64,000 nt of DNA from JBEKIK01 sp963838495 (lineage in GTDB: Bacteria; Planctomycetota; Planctomycetia; Pirellulales; Thermoguttaceae), in contig CAWIRC010000001.1 in assembly GCA_963838495.1 (NCBI GenBank), positions 1,054,001 through 1,118,000 of the forward strand, given 5' to 3'. Each line of letters starts with the position of its first letter. Position 1 is the stretch's first letter. The translations under genes were made by a program, and so were the position numbers. Shown piece after piece: positions 19,285 through 29,074 of this stretch. The notes beneath the pieces were generated by a model. That model had not been told where the DNA came from and made no database searches. It saw only the letters and a list, made by a program, of their open reading frames with translations.

Positions 19285-21508
19285 ATGACACACGTGATTA
19301 ACCAAGCTGCTTTCCAGCCTGAAAATAATATTCGCTTAAGGATTTTACGCAAGTGCCGGTTTTATCTGACTTTTATTGCGATTCTAGTCGCCAGCGCTTA
19401 CAGTTTGCAGGCCTTTGACTCGGTAAATAATTTGCCTGCCAACGGCCAGGCAAAGGCCGAAGCAACGGGCAAATCCAGCGACACCGATAAAACTCCGCCT
19501 GCCGACAATTCATCCCAGCCGCCGAAAAAAACCTTCTCCTTGGAGGAACCGAATCTGGGCGATCCGCTCGCGCCCGGAAAGGTGCAATTGCTCAAGCAGG
19601 AGATCATGGCGGGCCTGGTCAAGCGCCACATCACCGACAATTTCTCCCGTTTTCATAATTACTCCGCGATGAAAATGAATACCACGTCGGGCCGTTGGAC
19701 CGGTTCGGAATTGACCGGCAATTGCCGGCTAAGCTGGTACGACCACATGTTGCGCAACCATCTTGACGCCCCAGCCGAGGCCGAGCGCTTCACGCGGGAA
19801 CTGCACAAGGCCGCGCTGGGCGACCATGAAGGCTTTGCCGAAGTGCTGGCCATCGCGGCAAAAAAAATGGATCTTGCCGAACGGAAGCCGCGGACCTTCG
19901 CCAAGGTCGAGTCGCCCGAGCAGGCCTTGGAAATCTTCAAACAGTCGATTGCCGACGCCGAAGTGGCTTATGCTGCGGCATTGGCTCCGCTGACAAAATC
20001 GCAAATCCAGGAGTTGCAGACCTATATATATCCCGTGCTGGTCAGCCAGAATCAAGTTGGGCACACGCTCAGCGATCGCGGCACCGGCCGAAGGCTTTGC
20101 GACCTGATGGAGATGATGGACCGCAATTCGCTATTTGCGGCGGCCGACGCCCTTGTGCCCATCACCGACCCGGAATTGCTCGATCAATTAAAGTCGCTGC
20201 CGGCCGACAAAGACATCAAAGTCGAGGGCGTAACCGGCACGGTGAGCGACCGCATCGACACGCCTTATGGAGCGATCATCATCGGCGGCAAAGGGCCGAA
20301 TACATACAATCTCGACAAGATGCCCGGCATTTGCGCCGTGATTGACCTGGGCGGTGACGACATTTATATCGACGGTACCGTCGGCCCGGACCGGCCGGTC
20401 CTGGTCGTCGCCGACTTGGGAGGCCGTAACACATATCGCGGCAGCAAGCCCGGCATTCAAGGCGGGGCGATCCTCGGCGTTTCCATGTTGCTTAACCTCG
20501 GCGGCCGGGCCGTTTACGAGGCAAAGGACGTGGCCCAAGGTTCGGCCGTAGCCGGCGTCGGCATCCTCATCGATTACGACGGCAGAAGCCGCTATCACGG
20601 GCTGAGGCGCGTGCAAGGCCAGGCCTTGGGCGGGCTAGGCGTGTTGGTCGAGCGCGGTGGGGGCAACGATTTCCACGCCGCCATGTGGGCACAGGGTCTT
20701 GGCGGCCCGCTGGGCTTCGGCCTGCTCGATTGCAACGTCGGCAACAACCATTACTATTGCGGCGGCATGTGGCGCGATTCATATCCCGAAACCCCCGGGT
20801 ACGAAGGCTGGGGACAAGGCGTGGGCGCGGGATTGCGGGCAGGTGGCCGCCGGCGGCATCGGCGTAATTCTCGACAACGGCGGCGAGAACGTCTACGAGT
20901 TCGACTACCTCTCGCACGGCGGAGGGTATTGGAGCGGACTGGGTTTCGCCCGCGACTTCGGCGGAAACACCAAGCGCCTGATCACGCGCACGGCCTACAA
21001 CGGCGGCCCGCGCACACAGCCCAACTTCCAGCGCTTCGGCTGCGGCTGGGGCTGCCATTATTCAATGGGATTCCTTTTCGACGACGGCGGCGACGACGTT
21101 TATGAAGGCACGATCATGGGCACGGGCATGGCCTGGGACTGCTCGATGGGCGTGCTCTGCGATTTCGCCGGCAACGATCATTACAAGGCCACCGGCGGAC
21201 TGACCCAAGGCTCAAGCAACCAGATGGGCCTGGGCATCCTTTTCGACTACAACGGCGACGATGCGTACGAGGGATACAGCCAAGGCTATGCCTCGCCCAG
21301 CATGTCGTATCACCCCTTGCCCGACTGCGGCGGCAACTTCGCGTTCCTCATCGATTACGGCGGCAACGATCAATACGGCTGCGGCGCCAACAACAATACA
21401 TATATCGAACGCGGCTGTTCCGGGGGATTCCTCATCGACCGTCCGCAACCCGAAGAAGTTCAGCCCACGGCCAGGAAGAACCCGCCCGCCTCTACGGTAG
21501 GGAAATGA
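19285..21508 (+). CDS. Secreted protein with about eleven G-x-D-x-Y (RTX-like) repeats (frameshifted)
   Basis: About 740 aa. A hydrophobic export signal (FYLTFIAILVASAYSLQAF) is followed by a helical region (residues about 90-300) with no recognised fold. From residue about 354 to the end, regularly spaced repeats occur: LGGDDIY, LGGRNTY, LGGRAVY, YDGRSRY, VGNNHYY, NGGENVY, DGGDDVY, FAGNDHY, YNGDDAY, YGGNDQY. Spacing is about 20-45 residues and each is preceded by a hydrophobic strand (GVGILID, GMGILFD). This suggests a beta-solenoid that may bind calcium, by analogy to RTX GGxGxD repeats. The frame breaks near 20835-20845 between GQGVGAGLR and QVAAGGIGVILDNGG. GTG 19294, nine bases after AGGAG, is a possible alternative start. 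It overlaps the next gene region by ATGA. Confidence 0.7.
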
Positions 21509-21537
21509 AATTCTATATGAACAAGGACGTCATTGCC

Positions 21538-23064
21538 ATGAATAAGATAATACGCTTGTGCGCCGGTTTGTTTTCATTGTTATTGGTCTTAGGATTTGTT
21601 TCCATCGTTGTCGGTTGGGGAGTAGCCCAACAAGCGGCTCAGGCTGACGACGACGGGCCCACGCTTTCAAGATCGCTCCCGGCGGAGCGGAGCGATGCGA
21701 ACGAAAACGCGGGAAATAACCAGGGCGATGAATCCGATCCCGCATCAGCCTCCGGGGACGAGCAGGCCGGCGCCGACATGCCGCAAACGGATGCCGCAAA
21801 AGTCTCGCCCGACGCCCAGGATAAAGTCAGCGTCGAAGGGCCGGTCGAGGAAAGGATCGACGTAAAGCCGGCGGAAGAACAAACCCGGGCGGCGGCCGAA
21901 ACCGAGCCCGACAAGCAGGCGGAAATTTCCGGCGGCGACAAGCCGGCCGCCACGGACACGCCATCGCAGTCCAAACAACCGGCGGCGGCCGAACCGCAAA
22001 AGCCGAATCGCGAACTCAGTCCCGCGCTGGCCGCGCTGCGCGATAAAACGCGCAGTACCCTGGGCACTTATCAGAAGATGCCTTTTAATTCCCGGCAGAA
22101 TACGCCCGACGAAATCATCAACTGTTGTTTGGCTTTAGGATGCGATGCGGAAATTTCCCTGATGACAAACCAAGGAGAACGGCGCGCAAACGGAATCATG
22201 TGCCTATGCTGGAACTATCCCTGCGCCGGGTACCAGCCCCTGACTGTGATCGACGGCCGTGTTTCCGCCCGCCTGGGTTACGGCCTGCAATCCAGGCCGT
22301 CGCAACTTCTGGCGGCCCTGGCCCTGGCCCGAGTGCCGGCAACATACCAGATACACGTGGGCAATGCCATGTTTTCGGTCGCCGACCTGGCCGAGTCGGA
22401 AAAACTCTCCTGCCGCTCCGGAACCGATTTGTCGCTCAAATTGGTGGGCTTGGCGTATTACTCCGACGGCGCGGAGTGGAAAAACGACCTCGGCCAGGAG
22501 TGGTCGCTGGAAAAGATCATTAAGGAAGAACTTGCCCAGCCCACGCTTGCCCCGGGCAGCGTGGGAATAGACTGCCTGCTGGGCCTAAGCTACGCGGTCT
22601 GCCGCCGCGAAAAACACAACCTGCCCGTCGAAGGACAGTTTGCCCGAGCGAAAAAATACATGAACGAATATCAGAATTACGCTCTGGGATTACAAAATTC
22701 CGACGGTAGTTGGGGATATTTTTTAAGCGGCAAGGGAGTCAACCGCGACGACTTCGCGGGGTTGCGGTCTTCGGGCTCCGTGCTCCAGTGGCTGGCACTT
22801 TCCATGCCCGAAGAAAGGTTGGACGATCCGGGCATGGCGGCGGGACTGGCTTATTTGATCAATTCCCTCAACAATCAGCGCTATTTAAGCAGCCTGCCCG
22901 CGCTTTCCACCCGGGAAATCGCCGGCACGATGCGGGCCCTCTCCGCCCTGGCAATATACGACGAACGGCTCTTCAAGCCGGCCGATCCAGTGCAGCCGCC
23001 CGAGGAAAAAAAGCCTCCCACAAACACCGCCAAACGGGAATCCAACGCCGGGCAATCGCGCTAG
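21538..23064 (+). CDS. Secreted/membrane-anchored protein with prenyltransferase-like alpha-toroid repeats
   Basis: About 508 aa from ATG 21538, chosen because AAGGA lies about nine bases before it and the hydrophobic signal begins there (LCAGLFSLLLVLGFVSIVVG). In-frame ATGs at 21505 and 21517 would overlap the previous stop. Residues about 35-160 are an Ala/Glu/Pro/Asp-rich linker. The C-terminal 330 residues look like an alpha/alpha toroid related to squalene-cyclase/prenyltransferase repeats: LQNSDGSWGYFL is the QxxDGSWG signature, and the sequence has many paired helices. No DXDD catalytic motif is visible, so it may be a binding or structural member. It directly follows the G-x-D-x-Y repeat gene and is probably cotranscribed with it. 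Confidence 0.65.
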   Translation: MNKIIRLCAGLFSLLLVLGFVSIVVGWGVAQQAAQADDDGPTLSRSLPAERSDANENAGNNQGDESDPASASGDEQAGADMPQTDAAKVSPDAQDKVSVEGPVEERIDVKPAEEQTRAAAETEPDKQAEISGGDKPAATDTPSQSKQPAAAEPQKPNRELSPALAALRDKTRSTLGTYQKMPFNSRQNTPDEIINCCLALGCDAEISLMTNQGERRANGIMCLCWNYPCAGYQPLTVIDGRVSARLGYGLQSRPSQLLAALALARVPATYQIHVGNAMFSVADLAESEKLSCRSGTDLSLKLVGLAYYSDGAEWKNDLGQEWSLEKIIKEELAQPTLAPGSVGIDCLLGLSYAVCRREKHNLPVEGQFARAKKYMNEYQNYALGLQNSDGSWGYFLSGKGVNRDDFAGLRSSGSVLQWLALSMPEERLDDPGMAAGLAYLINSLNNQRYLSSLPALSTREIAGTMRALSALAIYDERLFKPADPVQPPEEKKPPTNTAKRESNAGQSR

Positions 23065-23222
23065 CCAAAAATTGGTAGTTTGGGCGGATGTTTGAGCAAA
23101 CGTCTGAGATTGTGAGACACCGGCCAACGCTGCAAATCGCGCACAGTTGTAAGCCGTTGTATGTACCCGTCTTGTGCGCCCTTATCAATGCCTTGCTCCT
23201 GAATCGATGGACGAAAAACGGC

Positions 23223-24599
23223 TTATTTTGTTGTTTCTCCCTTACCAGGAGTGAACTTCCCTTCAGCAAGCAGCCGCCTGAACTCTTTTCGCGTATCCTC
23301 AGTGGTTGGTGTGGCAAGTAGGAAGACGTTCATGTCGCGAGCTTTGCCTTGCTTGAATACGGTTTGACCCTGTTTCAGGAGGCTCTCGGTTTCGGGCCAC
23401 GACAAAGGCATCAAATCGGAAAACTCTTCGGGCACACGACCGGGGTCGTCCAAGGAAAGCAATAAGATAATTATGTCGCCGGGTTTGGCATTTTCCTTCA
23501 GCGTTTCTTTGTAGTCATTCGTGTTATGGGGGCTATAGGATGTCCACGGTGCGGACTCGTTGAGCACTTCAACATTTTTCTGATCCAGGGTTCCAAAGAC
23601 GAAAACGCAGTAACGTGAGTCTTTGCGGTAGTCGGGCGTTTGGGCGGTTGTTGTCGTCTCAAAATCCGGGATGAACTTGTGCTCAGCTACCAGCCGCTGG
23701 AACTCTTTTCGCGTGCCCTCAGTGGTTGGTGTGGCAAGTAAGAAGACGTTCATGTCGCGAACTTTGCCTTGTTTGAATACAGTTTGCCCCTGCTTTAGGA
23801 GACTTTCGATTTCAGGCCACGACAAAAGCATCAGATCGGGAAACTCTGCGGGAACACGACTGGAGGTCTCCAGGGAGAGCAATAAAAGGATTGTGTCGCC
23901 GGGTTTGGCGTTCTTCAGCATTTCCTTGAATTTAATCGTATCGTTGCTTTGACCCTCCAAGCCCCAGCCGGGGGGAAATTTCCGGAGCATGTTAAGCCCC
24001 AGGCTTCCAAAGACGAAAATGGTGGGCGTCGGTTCCCACCACCCGCGTTTCAAAACAGAATCGCCCGTTCCAAAATAGTTGTCGCCGAAGCCCTCTCCGC
24101 CGTCGGCCGGATAGAAACTGATATGCGGCCATCCCTCAATTAACATCGGAAGGTAGACTGCAAACTTGCCCTCGCCCTTCGTGACCTCGGTCATCTGGAC
24201 TTTGAAGTACTTTCCTCTCCCCTCGGCGGCATTTTTGGCGGTGGTGAAAGCCGCCAAACTGGCCTGGTCGTGCGAGGCCAGCGTGTAAGCTCCCTTGATC
24301 CAGTAGATATTGCCCGGCGTAAATGTGTCCGCGGTGCCTCGGACCTCAAGGATGCTGATCTTGTCGCCATCCAGGAAATGGGTTGCACCCTGTTCGAATT
24401 TGATAACGTAAGGCAGTTCGGACGTCGTTGTTGCATTCGGCTTGCCGGTCGATGTTGCCGTTGCTTCAGAGTTTGAGCCGGCCGCTACTTCCGCCTTTGT
24501 GCTCTGAACGAATGATGGCAAGACAAACAATGCGAGCAAGGCGATCATGAACAACGATCTCATGGAGACACTCGGTGCGAATCGGCTTTCAAGTATCAT
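23223..24599 (-). CDS. Exported protein with an internally duplicated module, third gene of the BlaI/M56 cluster
   Basis: About 458 aa from ATG 24599, with GAGGA upstream; longer in-frame starts would run into the M56 gene. A signal peptide (LFMIALLALFVLPSFVQS) precedes a beta-rich region and then two copies of a module of about 80 residues (residues about 230-312 and 370-453). Both copies contain LSWPE-ESLLKQGQTVFKQGK, RDMNVFLLATPTTE and TRKEF-RL. The duplication is also clear at DNA level. Function unknown. It starts 14 bases after the M56 stop, so BlaI, M56 and this protein probably form one operon. It may be the envelope target or effector of that regulatory pair (inference). Confidence 0.65.
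   Translation of the reverse strand: MILESRFAPSVSMRSLFMIALLALFVLPSFVQSTKAEVAAGSNSEATATSTGKPNATTTSELPYVIKFEQGATHFLDGDKISILEVRGTADTFTPGNIYWIKGAYTLASHDQASLAAFTTAKNAAEGRGKYFKVQMTEVTKGEGKFAVYLPMLIEGWPHISFYPADGGEGFGDNYFGTGDSVLKRGWWEPTPTIFVFGSLGLNMLRKFPPGWGLEGQSNDTIKFKEMLKNAKPGDTILLLLSLETSSRVPAEFPDLMLLSWPEIESLLKQGQTVFKQGKVRDMNVFLLATPTTEGTRKEFQRLVAEHKFIPDFETTTTAQTPDYRKDSRYCVFVFGTLDQKNVEVLNESAPWTSYSPHNTNDYKETLKENAKPGDIIILLLSLDDPGRVPEEFSDLMPLSWPETESLLKQGQTVFKQGKARDMNVFLLATPTTEDTRKEFRRLLAEGKFTPGKGETTK
23251..23912 (-). repeat. Two direct repeats of about 240 bp inside the 23223-24599 gene
   Basis: Copy 1 at about 23671-23912 and copy 2 at about 23251-23492, offset by 420 bases. Long stretches are nearly identical, for example the region encoding LLKQGQTVFKQGK and MNVFLLATPTTE. 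High DNA identity indicates a recent duplication. Confidence 0.8.
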
Positions 24600-24613
24600 C
24601 TCAATCCTCGCTT

Positions 24614-25548
24614 TCAGTGAAAAGGAATGTAGAAAATGACTGGCCGGCAGCAGCCTGCGCCTACCCTCGGCACGATCGACGACTCTGCCGTCTTTAACAC
24701 AACTTCGGCATAGCGCTTTGTACAAGCGGGAAATGCGTAGCGGACCCAGGCGTCGCAACAACACTCTTCAGCGTGATGGATCTGCCGCCGAATCGCCCAC
24801 ACCAACGGATTCCACCAGTAGATGCACGAAACGACCATTTCGATGCCGCGCACCCAGTGGTCGCGTCGCCGCAAATGGGCGAGTTCGTGAGCCAGGATCA
24901 TTCCAATCTGCTGGTCATCGAACTGGCTGGAGAGGCGCAGCGGCAAGACGATTGTCGGGCGGCGACCGGCACACCAAACCATCGGCACGCCAACACAGTT
25001 GACATAGCGCACCTCGGGCACCCGCCGGATGCCGAGCTTGTCCGCGAGTTCAAACGCCAGTCGCTGCAACCGAGTAGACGCCGGCAACGTGTTTCGTAAG
25101 AGATGTTCAAAACGCACAATTCGCGTGGCGGAAACGAGGCGCACAGGACAGCTCCACCAAGCCAGAACCAAAGCAGGACAGGCCGTGCTCGATCCCAAAA
25201 TCGCCAAAGGCCCGCAGCAAAGTCATGTTCCGTCGCGCTGGTCGCTGATGCCTGCGCGGTCCTCTGAGCTATCGGCCAATCGAAAAGAGTGTGACTTTCA
25301 GCCTCTTGTCCCTCGGCCGGCAACATATCAGTGATTGCCTGGCCGCGCATGTGCGGCGAACTGGGCAGCCCAAACGCCGACCACTCGACATGAATGATCG
25401 GCGGAGCCACGAGCTTGACAAGAACCAGCAACCAGAGCAGGTGGGCGACCGGCGGATTACGCCAAACCCGCGTCAGTCCGTAGACTAATAAGGCGAGAAT
25501 GAGTCCGATGACTGTGTTTTGTGCAGCCAGCGCGAAGATATCGTTCAT
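24614..25548 (-). CDS. M56 (BlaR1/MecR1-type) membrane metallopeptidase (frameshifted, short C-terminus)
   Basis: Membrane sensor protease that in BlaR1/MecR1 systems inactivates the BlaI repressor (established for the family). N-terminal membrane segments (NTVIGLILALLVYGL, VAHLLWLLVLVKLV) precede the cytosolic zinc protease domain: HELAH in MILAHELAHLRRRDHW, and the third ligand Glu in HHAEECCCDAWV. The frame breaks near 25140 between LLWFWLGGAVLC and RLVSATRIVRFEHLL. The frame stops about 30 residues after AYAEVVLKTAES-type sequence (here RYAEVVLKTAES), so the usual C-terminal part is missing or lies beyond another break. ATG 25548 has GAGGTG upstream and begins 18 bases after the blaI stop. 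Confidence 0.83.
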
Positions 25549-25566
25549 AAGGCACCTCGGTCATAT

Positions 25567-25940
25567 TCAGTATTTGTCGAGCAGCTTGCGAATCTCTGCC
25601 GCCTCTTTTTTGCTGAGCCGCTTCTGATTGATCAGTTGCATAATCAGAGGCGCGATCGAGCCGCGCCGAGGCGTTCGGCGATCGCTTTGAGTTCTTGCCC
25701 GAGGATGTCCGCGTTAGAGGTCGTCGGGGAGAAGACATGCACGAACGAACTTCGGTCACGGGCGACCAGTCCTTTGCGCTCCAGCCGCTGCAAGAACGAA
25801 TGGACTGCGGCGAACTCGGATTCTGCGCCGTCGGGATAAACGACCTCGGTGATGGCTTTGGCCGTCATCAGTCCGCGCGCCCACAGGACCTTTAGCACCG
25901 CCAATTCCGCATCTGCGACTACTGCCCGTTTCTTGACCAT
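25567..25940 (-). CDS. BlaI/MecI-family transcriptional repressor (frameshifted near C-terminus)
   Basis: About 124 aa. Winged-helix dimeric repressor, normally cleaved after signalling by an M56 protease. ATG 25940 starts MVKKRAVVADAELAVLKVLW, followed by the helix-turn-helix region (MTAKAITEVV, FAAVHSFLQRLERKGLVARDRSSFVHVFSP). The first frame ends in AERLGAARSRL, but a second frame supplies the family C-terminus RGSIAPLIMQLINQKRL...EIRKLLDKY and stops at 25567, so a one-base indel near 25668-25675 is likely. Its own promoter carries a nested palindrome (25962-26000), consistent with autorepression as in other BlaI systems. Confidence 0.85.
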
Positions 25941-25961
25941 GATGAAACCCTTTCCAGCGAA

Positions 25962-26009
25962 TATAAGCAACCCGCCTATGATTATAGGCACATTGCTTAT
26001 GAATGTCAA
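25962..26009 (-). promoter_or_regulatory. Consensus sigma-70 promoter of blaI overlapped by a nested palindromic operator
   Basis: On the minus strand TTGACA (26009-26004), a 17-base spacer and TATAAT (25986-25981) form a perfect consensus promoter. An inner inverted repeat GCCTAT-gatt-ATAGGC (25974-25989) covers the -10 box, and an outer pair ATAAGCAA (25962-25969) / TTGCTTAT (25993-26000) brackets it inside the spacer. The position, 22-69 bases before the blaI ATG, fits a BlaI dimer operator. Confidence 0.85.
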
Positions 26010-26341
26010 GCGCCTTTTTTTCGGGTGCCGACTTTCTATATGCATTTGTTTAGCGTGTCGTCAAAGTGCAGAGGTCTCCTGAGATCAGGACGCCAATCAG
26101 AATTGTCCCATCTGCGGTGGGGGTGTACTGCACTTTTGTCAGTTATTGAATGTCGCTTTAGTACGACACCGAAGCAGGTTAGGCACCGTCCTGCAAAACG
26201 TTGATTATTTGAAATATATTTTGTTAACCATCATTAATAGCTTCATTTAGTCCTGCAAACTCGTCTCACAAAACAAAATGCCAAAAACCCATTGATGAGA
26301 TAAGTTATAGGTGCAGGTTTAATTTTGTGTATATAGAATTG
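26010..26341. other. Intergenic region with an inverted repeat
   Basis: About 330 bases between the blaI promoter and the end of the nucleoside hydrolase gene. CAAAGTGCAG near 26063 is mirrored by CTGCACTTTTG near 26128. The rest is AT-rich near 26200-26330. No gene is seen. Confidence 0.4.
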
Positions 26342-27272
26342 CTACACCGCCCGATTCAGGCCGCGGATGATGTGTTCTATGACGGGGTCTTTTTGCATAT
26401 CTACGGCAACTTCCATGTTGTGCCGCCAGGCGGGCACGCGACGTCGGTCGAAGATCGTGGCCCCGGTGGTCAACTCGCCCAGGGTTTCCACGTCGCCGGC
26501 CATGGGCTTGGTGGTGAAGAGTTCGGGATGCACCACCGACATCAACGCCACCGAATCGTGGACGTGAATTCCCTCCAGGCCCAGTCGCTGGCGATAGCTG
26601 CGGAAGGCGGGCGGCAGAATCTTGCGCAAAAATCGCCCCACCTTGCTCGATTCGTCCGGCAGTTGGTTGAACAGGTCGTAGCTCAGTTCAACGCGGTTGG
26701 TCACGTCCAGGGGGATGAGGGTTTTCGTCGAGGGCGAGCGAAAAACGATCTGGGCCGAAACCGGATCGCAAAAAATATTGAACTCGGCGGACGGCGTTAT
26801 ATTGCCGGGGGCGTTTATCGTGCCGCCCATGATGACGATCTGACCAACCAGGCCGGGAAGCTCCGGATCGCGCATGAACGCCCGGGCGATATTCGTCAGC
26901 GGGCCCAAGGCCACGATCGTCACCTGGTGGGGCGCCGCGGACCTGGTCGCAGATTTCTTTTTCCGAGGGAAGCAGATGCTGCCGCTCGGCCACGTCGAAC
27001 TCGCAGCCCCCCAGCCCGTCGGCCCCGTACAAATAGCGACCCTCGACGGGCAGGCCGTTATCCGGTTCCGAGGCCGCCCCCAGCCGCGGTAGGCGCGGCG
27101 GATCGAGCTGTTCCAGAATAACCTGGATATTGCGCGTGGCCTGGGCCGGGGAAACATTGCCTCCCACGGCGGTCAAGGCCACCACGTCCAATTCCGGCTC
27201 GAAAAGCGCCAGACACAGGGCAAGAGCGTCGTCTATGCCCGGATCGACGTCGAGTATCACCTTCCTGGCCAT
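26342..27272 (-). CDS. Inosine/uridine-preferring nucleoside hydrolase family protein (frameshifted)
   Basis: About 310 aa. Hydrolyses the N-glycosidic bond of nucleosides to base and ribose (family role). The N-terminal calcium-binding signature DVDPGIDDALAL is at residues 8-19. Further family motifs are VALGPLTNIA, IVIMGG, SAEFNIFCDPVSA and VHDSVALM near the C-terminus. The substrate cannot be told from sequence. ATG 27272 is chosen over GTG 27281 because the protein then begins MARKVILDVDPG at the family's usual distance. The frame breaks near 26935-26945, between SEKEICDQV and the frame carrying HQVTIVALGPLTN. Confidence 0.9.
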
Positions 27273-27444
27273 GAGTTCCACTTTTTTTGGTAAAAAACCA
27301 CCCGTCCCTTGTCAAACGCCGCTAAGTTTATTGTAAAAAAGCCGCTATGTATTGCAAGAGGGGGAAATAGAACGAACAAGAGATGAGGGACAATAAAAAT
27401 CAATAGCAAATGAGTGCGAAAATGCTAAAAAATATCGTCGCTTC

Positions 27445-27755
27445 TTGCCAATAAATCAACTTATGCCCTTTTTTCCTAAGTCGCACAATATAACCGTGTA
27501 CGACGCCTGGAACCGGCTGGTCGAGGTGCACGACGGTGAGACGATCTGGAAAAAAATAAGAGTACGACGGCGTCGGGCAGTGTCCGCAAAGCGAAGCCGA
27601 GTTGGAGTTGTTGCGGCGGTCGGTGGTGCACGGCGCACCGTTTGGCAAGGCATTATGGCAGGAGTGCACGGCAAAATGATTGGGCCTGTAATCCAGCCTG
27701 CGTGCCCGCGGTCGTCCGTGGAAAACACCGCCGGAGCAAAAATAAAGACTCCCGA
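27445..27755 (+). pseudogene. Remnant: YD-repeat (Rhs) fragment joined to a RAYT transposase C-terminus
   Basis: One frame reads NITVYDAWNRLVEVHDG, an Rhs/YD-repeat unit. From about 27565 another frame reads YDGVGQCPQSEAELELLRRS, then HGAPFGKALWQE, and after internal stops SLRARGRPWKTPPEQK. This matches the usual C-terminal pattern of REP-associated tyrosine (Y1) transposases. The remnant ends in CAAAAATAAAGACTCCCG (27737-27754), which is also the right end of the second scar at 29251. No start, no intact frame. Confidence 0.6.
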
Positions 27756-27950
27756 CCCCTGCTTTATCCCTCGACCCCTACTTTATCACTTCTTTTATCC
27801 CTCTCTTCCGACCCTTTTATCCCTTCCAACCGACCTGCCCATCGAAGTCGTCCGCTCAACCGAGGAAAAACAAAAATACTATTCACTCGTATTGGTGGAA
27901 TAGAAGCCCTTCGATAGAGTTAATTGCCCAAAAATAATGCTAGAAAATAC

Positions 27951-27979
27951 TTGACATCGCACAATAAAATCATTATCTT
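27951..27979 (+). promoter_or_regulatory. Putative sigma-70 promoter of the PEP-CTERM gene
   Basis: TTGACA (27951-27956), a 17-base spacer, then TATCTT (27974-27979). It would give a 5' leader of about 250 bases before ATG 28238. The surrounding DNA is AT-rich and no other gene lies between. Confidence 0.55.
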
Positions 27980-28237
27980 AACACTGTTGATTTTCATTCG
28001 CCCATCAGCGAGGCAGCGTCGTACTATGGCTTTTCGACCATTCGACACCGTCTGATGTCTTAGGGCAAAGTGTCTGTTTGATCGCCAAGATCTGCTGGCT
28101 GGTCTTTTGCCCCAAATACTCCAAACGTTTTTTATTCAGACAACGATGGTCTTCTTGGCAAGCCGTTTGTATATAACCGACCAGCCGATACGCTCAGCTC
28201 GCCAACAAACCACACACACAATAAGGAGTGAACAGTC

Positions 28238-28921
28238 ATGCGCTACCGCAAAATCAAAATCTTGTTATTTTTCTGTTGCTTGATCGCCATGCTGGCCTGC
28301 CCGATCGCCGTCCGGGCCGCCTATATAGGCACCAGCCCAAATCTCCCACCGCACGATGGAGTTTATGTCAGCGAGGAAGAAGAATATATAATGTATCCCA
28401 TGGGCGTCATTTTGACCGACATCGAACACTTCGGATTTACACAATCATGGCCCCCGCCTCTGCCCGGCATGACCGATGTGCATACCTTCGGCTCGACAGT
28501 GTCTGGAATGATTTCGGTGGACGACGGATTGAACTACCAGCCTTTCTCTGCTTCCGGTAACACGACCGTGCGGATCTTCGGCGAATACGGTTCGGAAAAC
28601 CCTTTGTACTACGATACGGAGATGCTACAATTGGATCTTAATATGATGACACCGTACGGCCCGGCGATGATTCGTGAAAGCCCGACTCATGCATCCACCG
28701 GCCAGACGGTCATTACCGATCTAGGCAACGGCGGTTATCAAATCGACAGCTTCTTTGACGTCTTCACGGAACTGTCGCTCGACAGCGGTCAAAACTGGTA
28801 TCCCGACGCGAACGGGTCATGCCGCGTGGACCTCACCCCGGAACCGTCGAGCATCATCCTCTTGGTCTTCGGTGTGTTAGGAATGATCGCCGTGGCACGC
28901 CGCTGCCAAAAGCGAGCCTAA
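28238..28921 (+). CDS. PEP-CTERM sorted exported protein
   Basis: 227 aa. AAGGAG (28223-28228) precedes the ATG. A signal peptide (ILLFFCCLIAMLACPIAVRAA) is followed by a beta-rich body with no recognised enzyme motif. The C-terminus is a complete PEP-CTERM tripartite signal: PEPSS, a hydrophobic segment IILLVFGVLGMIAVA, and a basic tail RRCQKRA. Such proteins are processed by exosortase and linked to exopolysaccharide-producing bacteria (established). A strong terminator follows, so it is monocistronic. No exosortase gene is in the window. Confidence 0.88.
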   Translation: MRYRKIKILLFFCCLIAMLACPIAVRAAYIGTSPNLPPHDGVYVSEEEEYIMYPMGVILTDIEHFGFTQSWPPPLPGMTDVHTFGSTVSGMISVDDGLNYQPFSASGNTTVRIFGEYGSENPLYYDTEMLQLDLNMMTPYGPAMIRESPTHASTGQTVITDLGNGGYQIDSFFDVFTELSLDSGQNWYPDANGSCRVDLTPEPSSIILLVFGVLGMIAVARRCQKRA

Positions 28922-28986
28922 GATAGGAAAAAAATGTTTTTGCCTTAAGATTTGAATGCATCAAGAACAGTGATTTACAATTATTT

Positions 28987-29022
28987 AGCCCCCGGTCACC
29001 ACACCGGGGGCTTTTATTTTTC
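28987..29022 (+). terminator. Rho-independent terminator after the PEP-CTERM gene
   Basis: Stem AGCCCCCGGT / ACCGGGGGCT with a short loop, followed by TTTTATTTTTCTTG. It lies 65 bases after the stop at 28921. Confidence 0.9.
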
Positions 29023-29074
29023 TTGTTCTTTCTTTTTCTTGCTCCCATGAACCTGCGTGAAAACACAATTCGAG

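Noticed and set aside
26063..26140. CAAAGTGCAG / CTGCACTTTTG pair as IS ends
   Set aside because: Only about 65 bases lie between the arms, with no transposase or target duplication visible.
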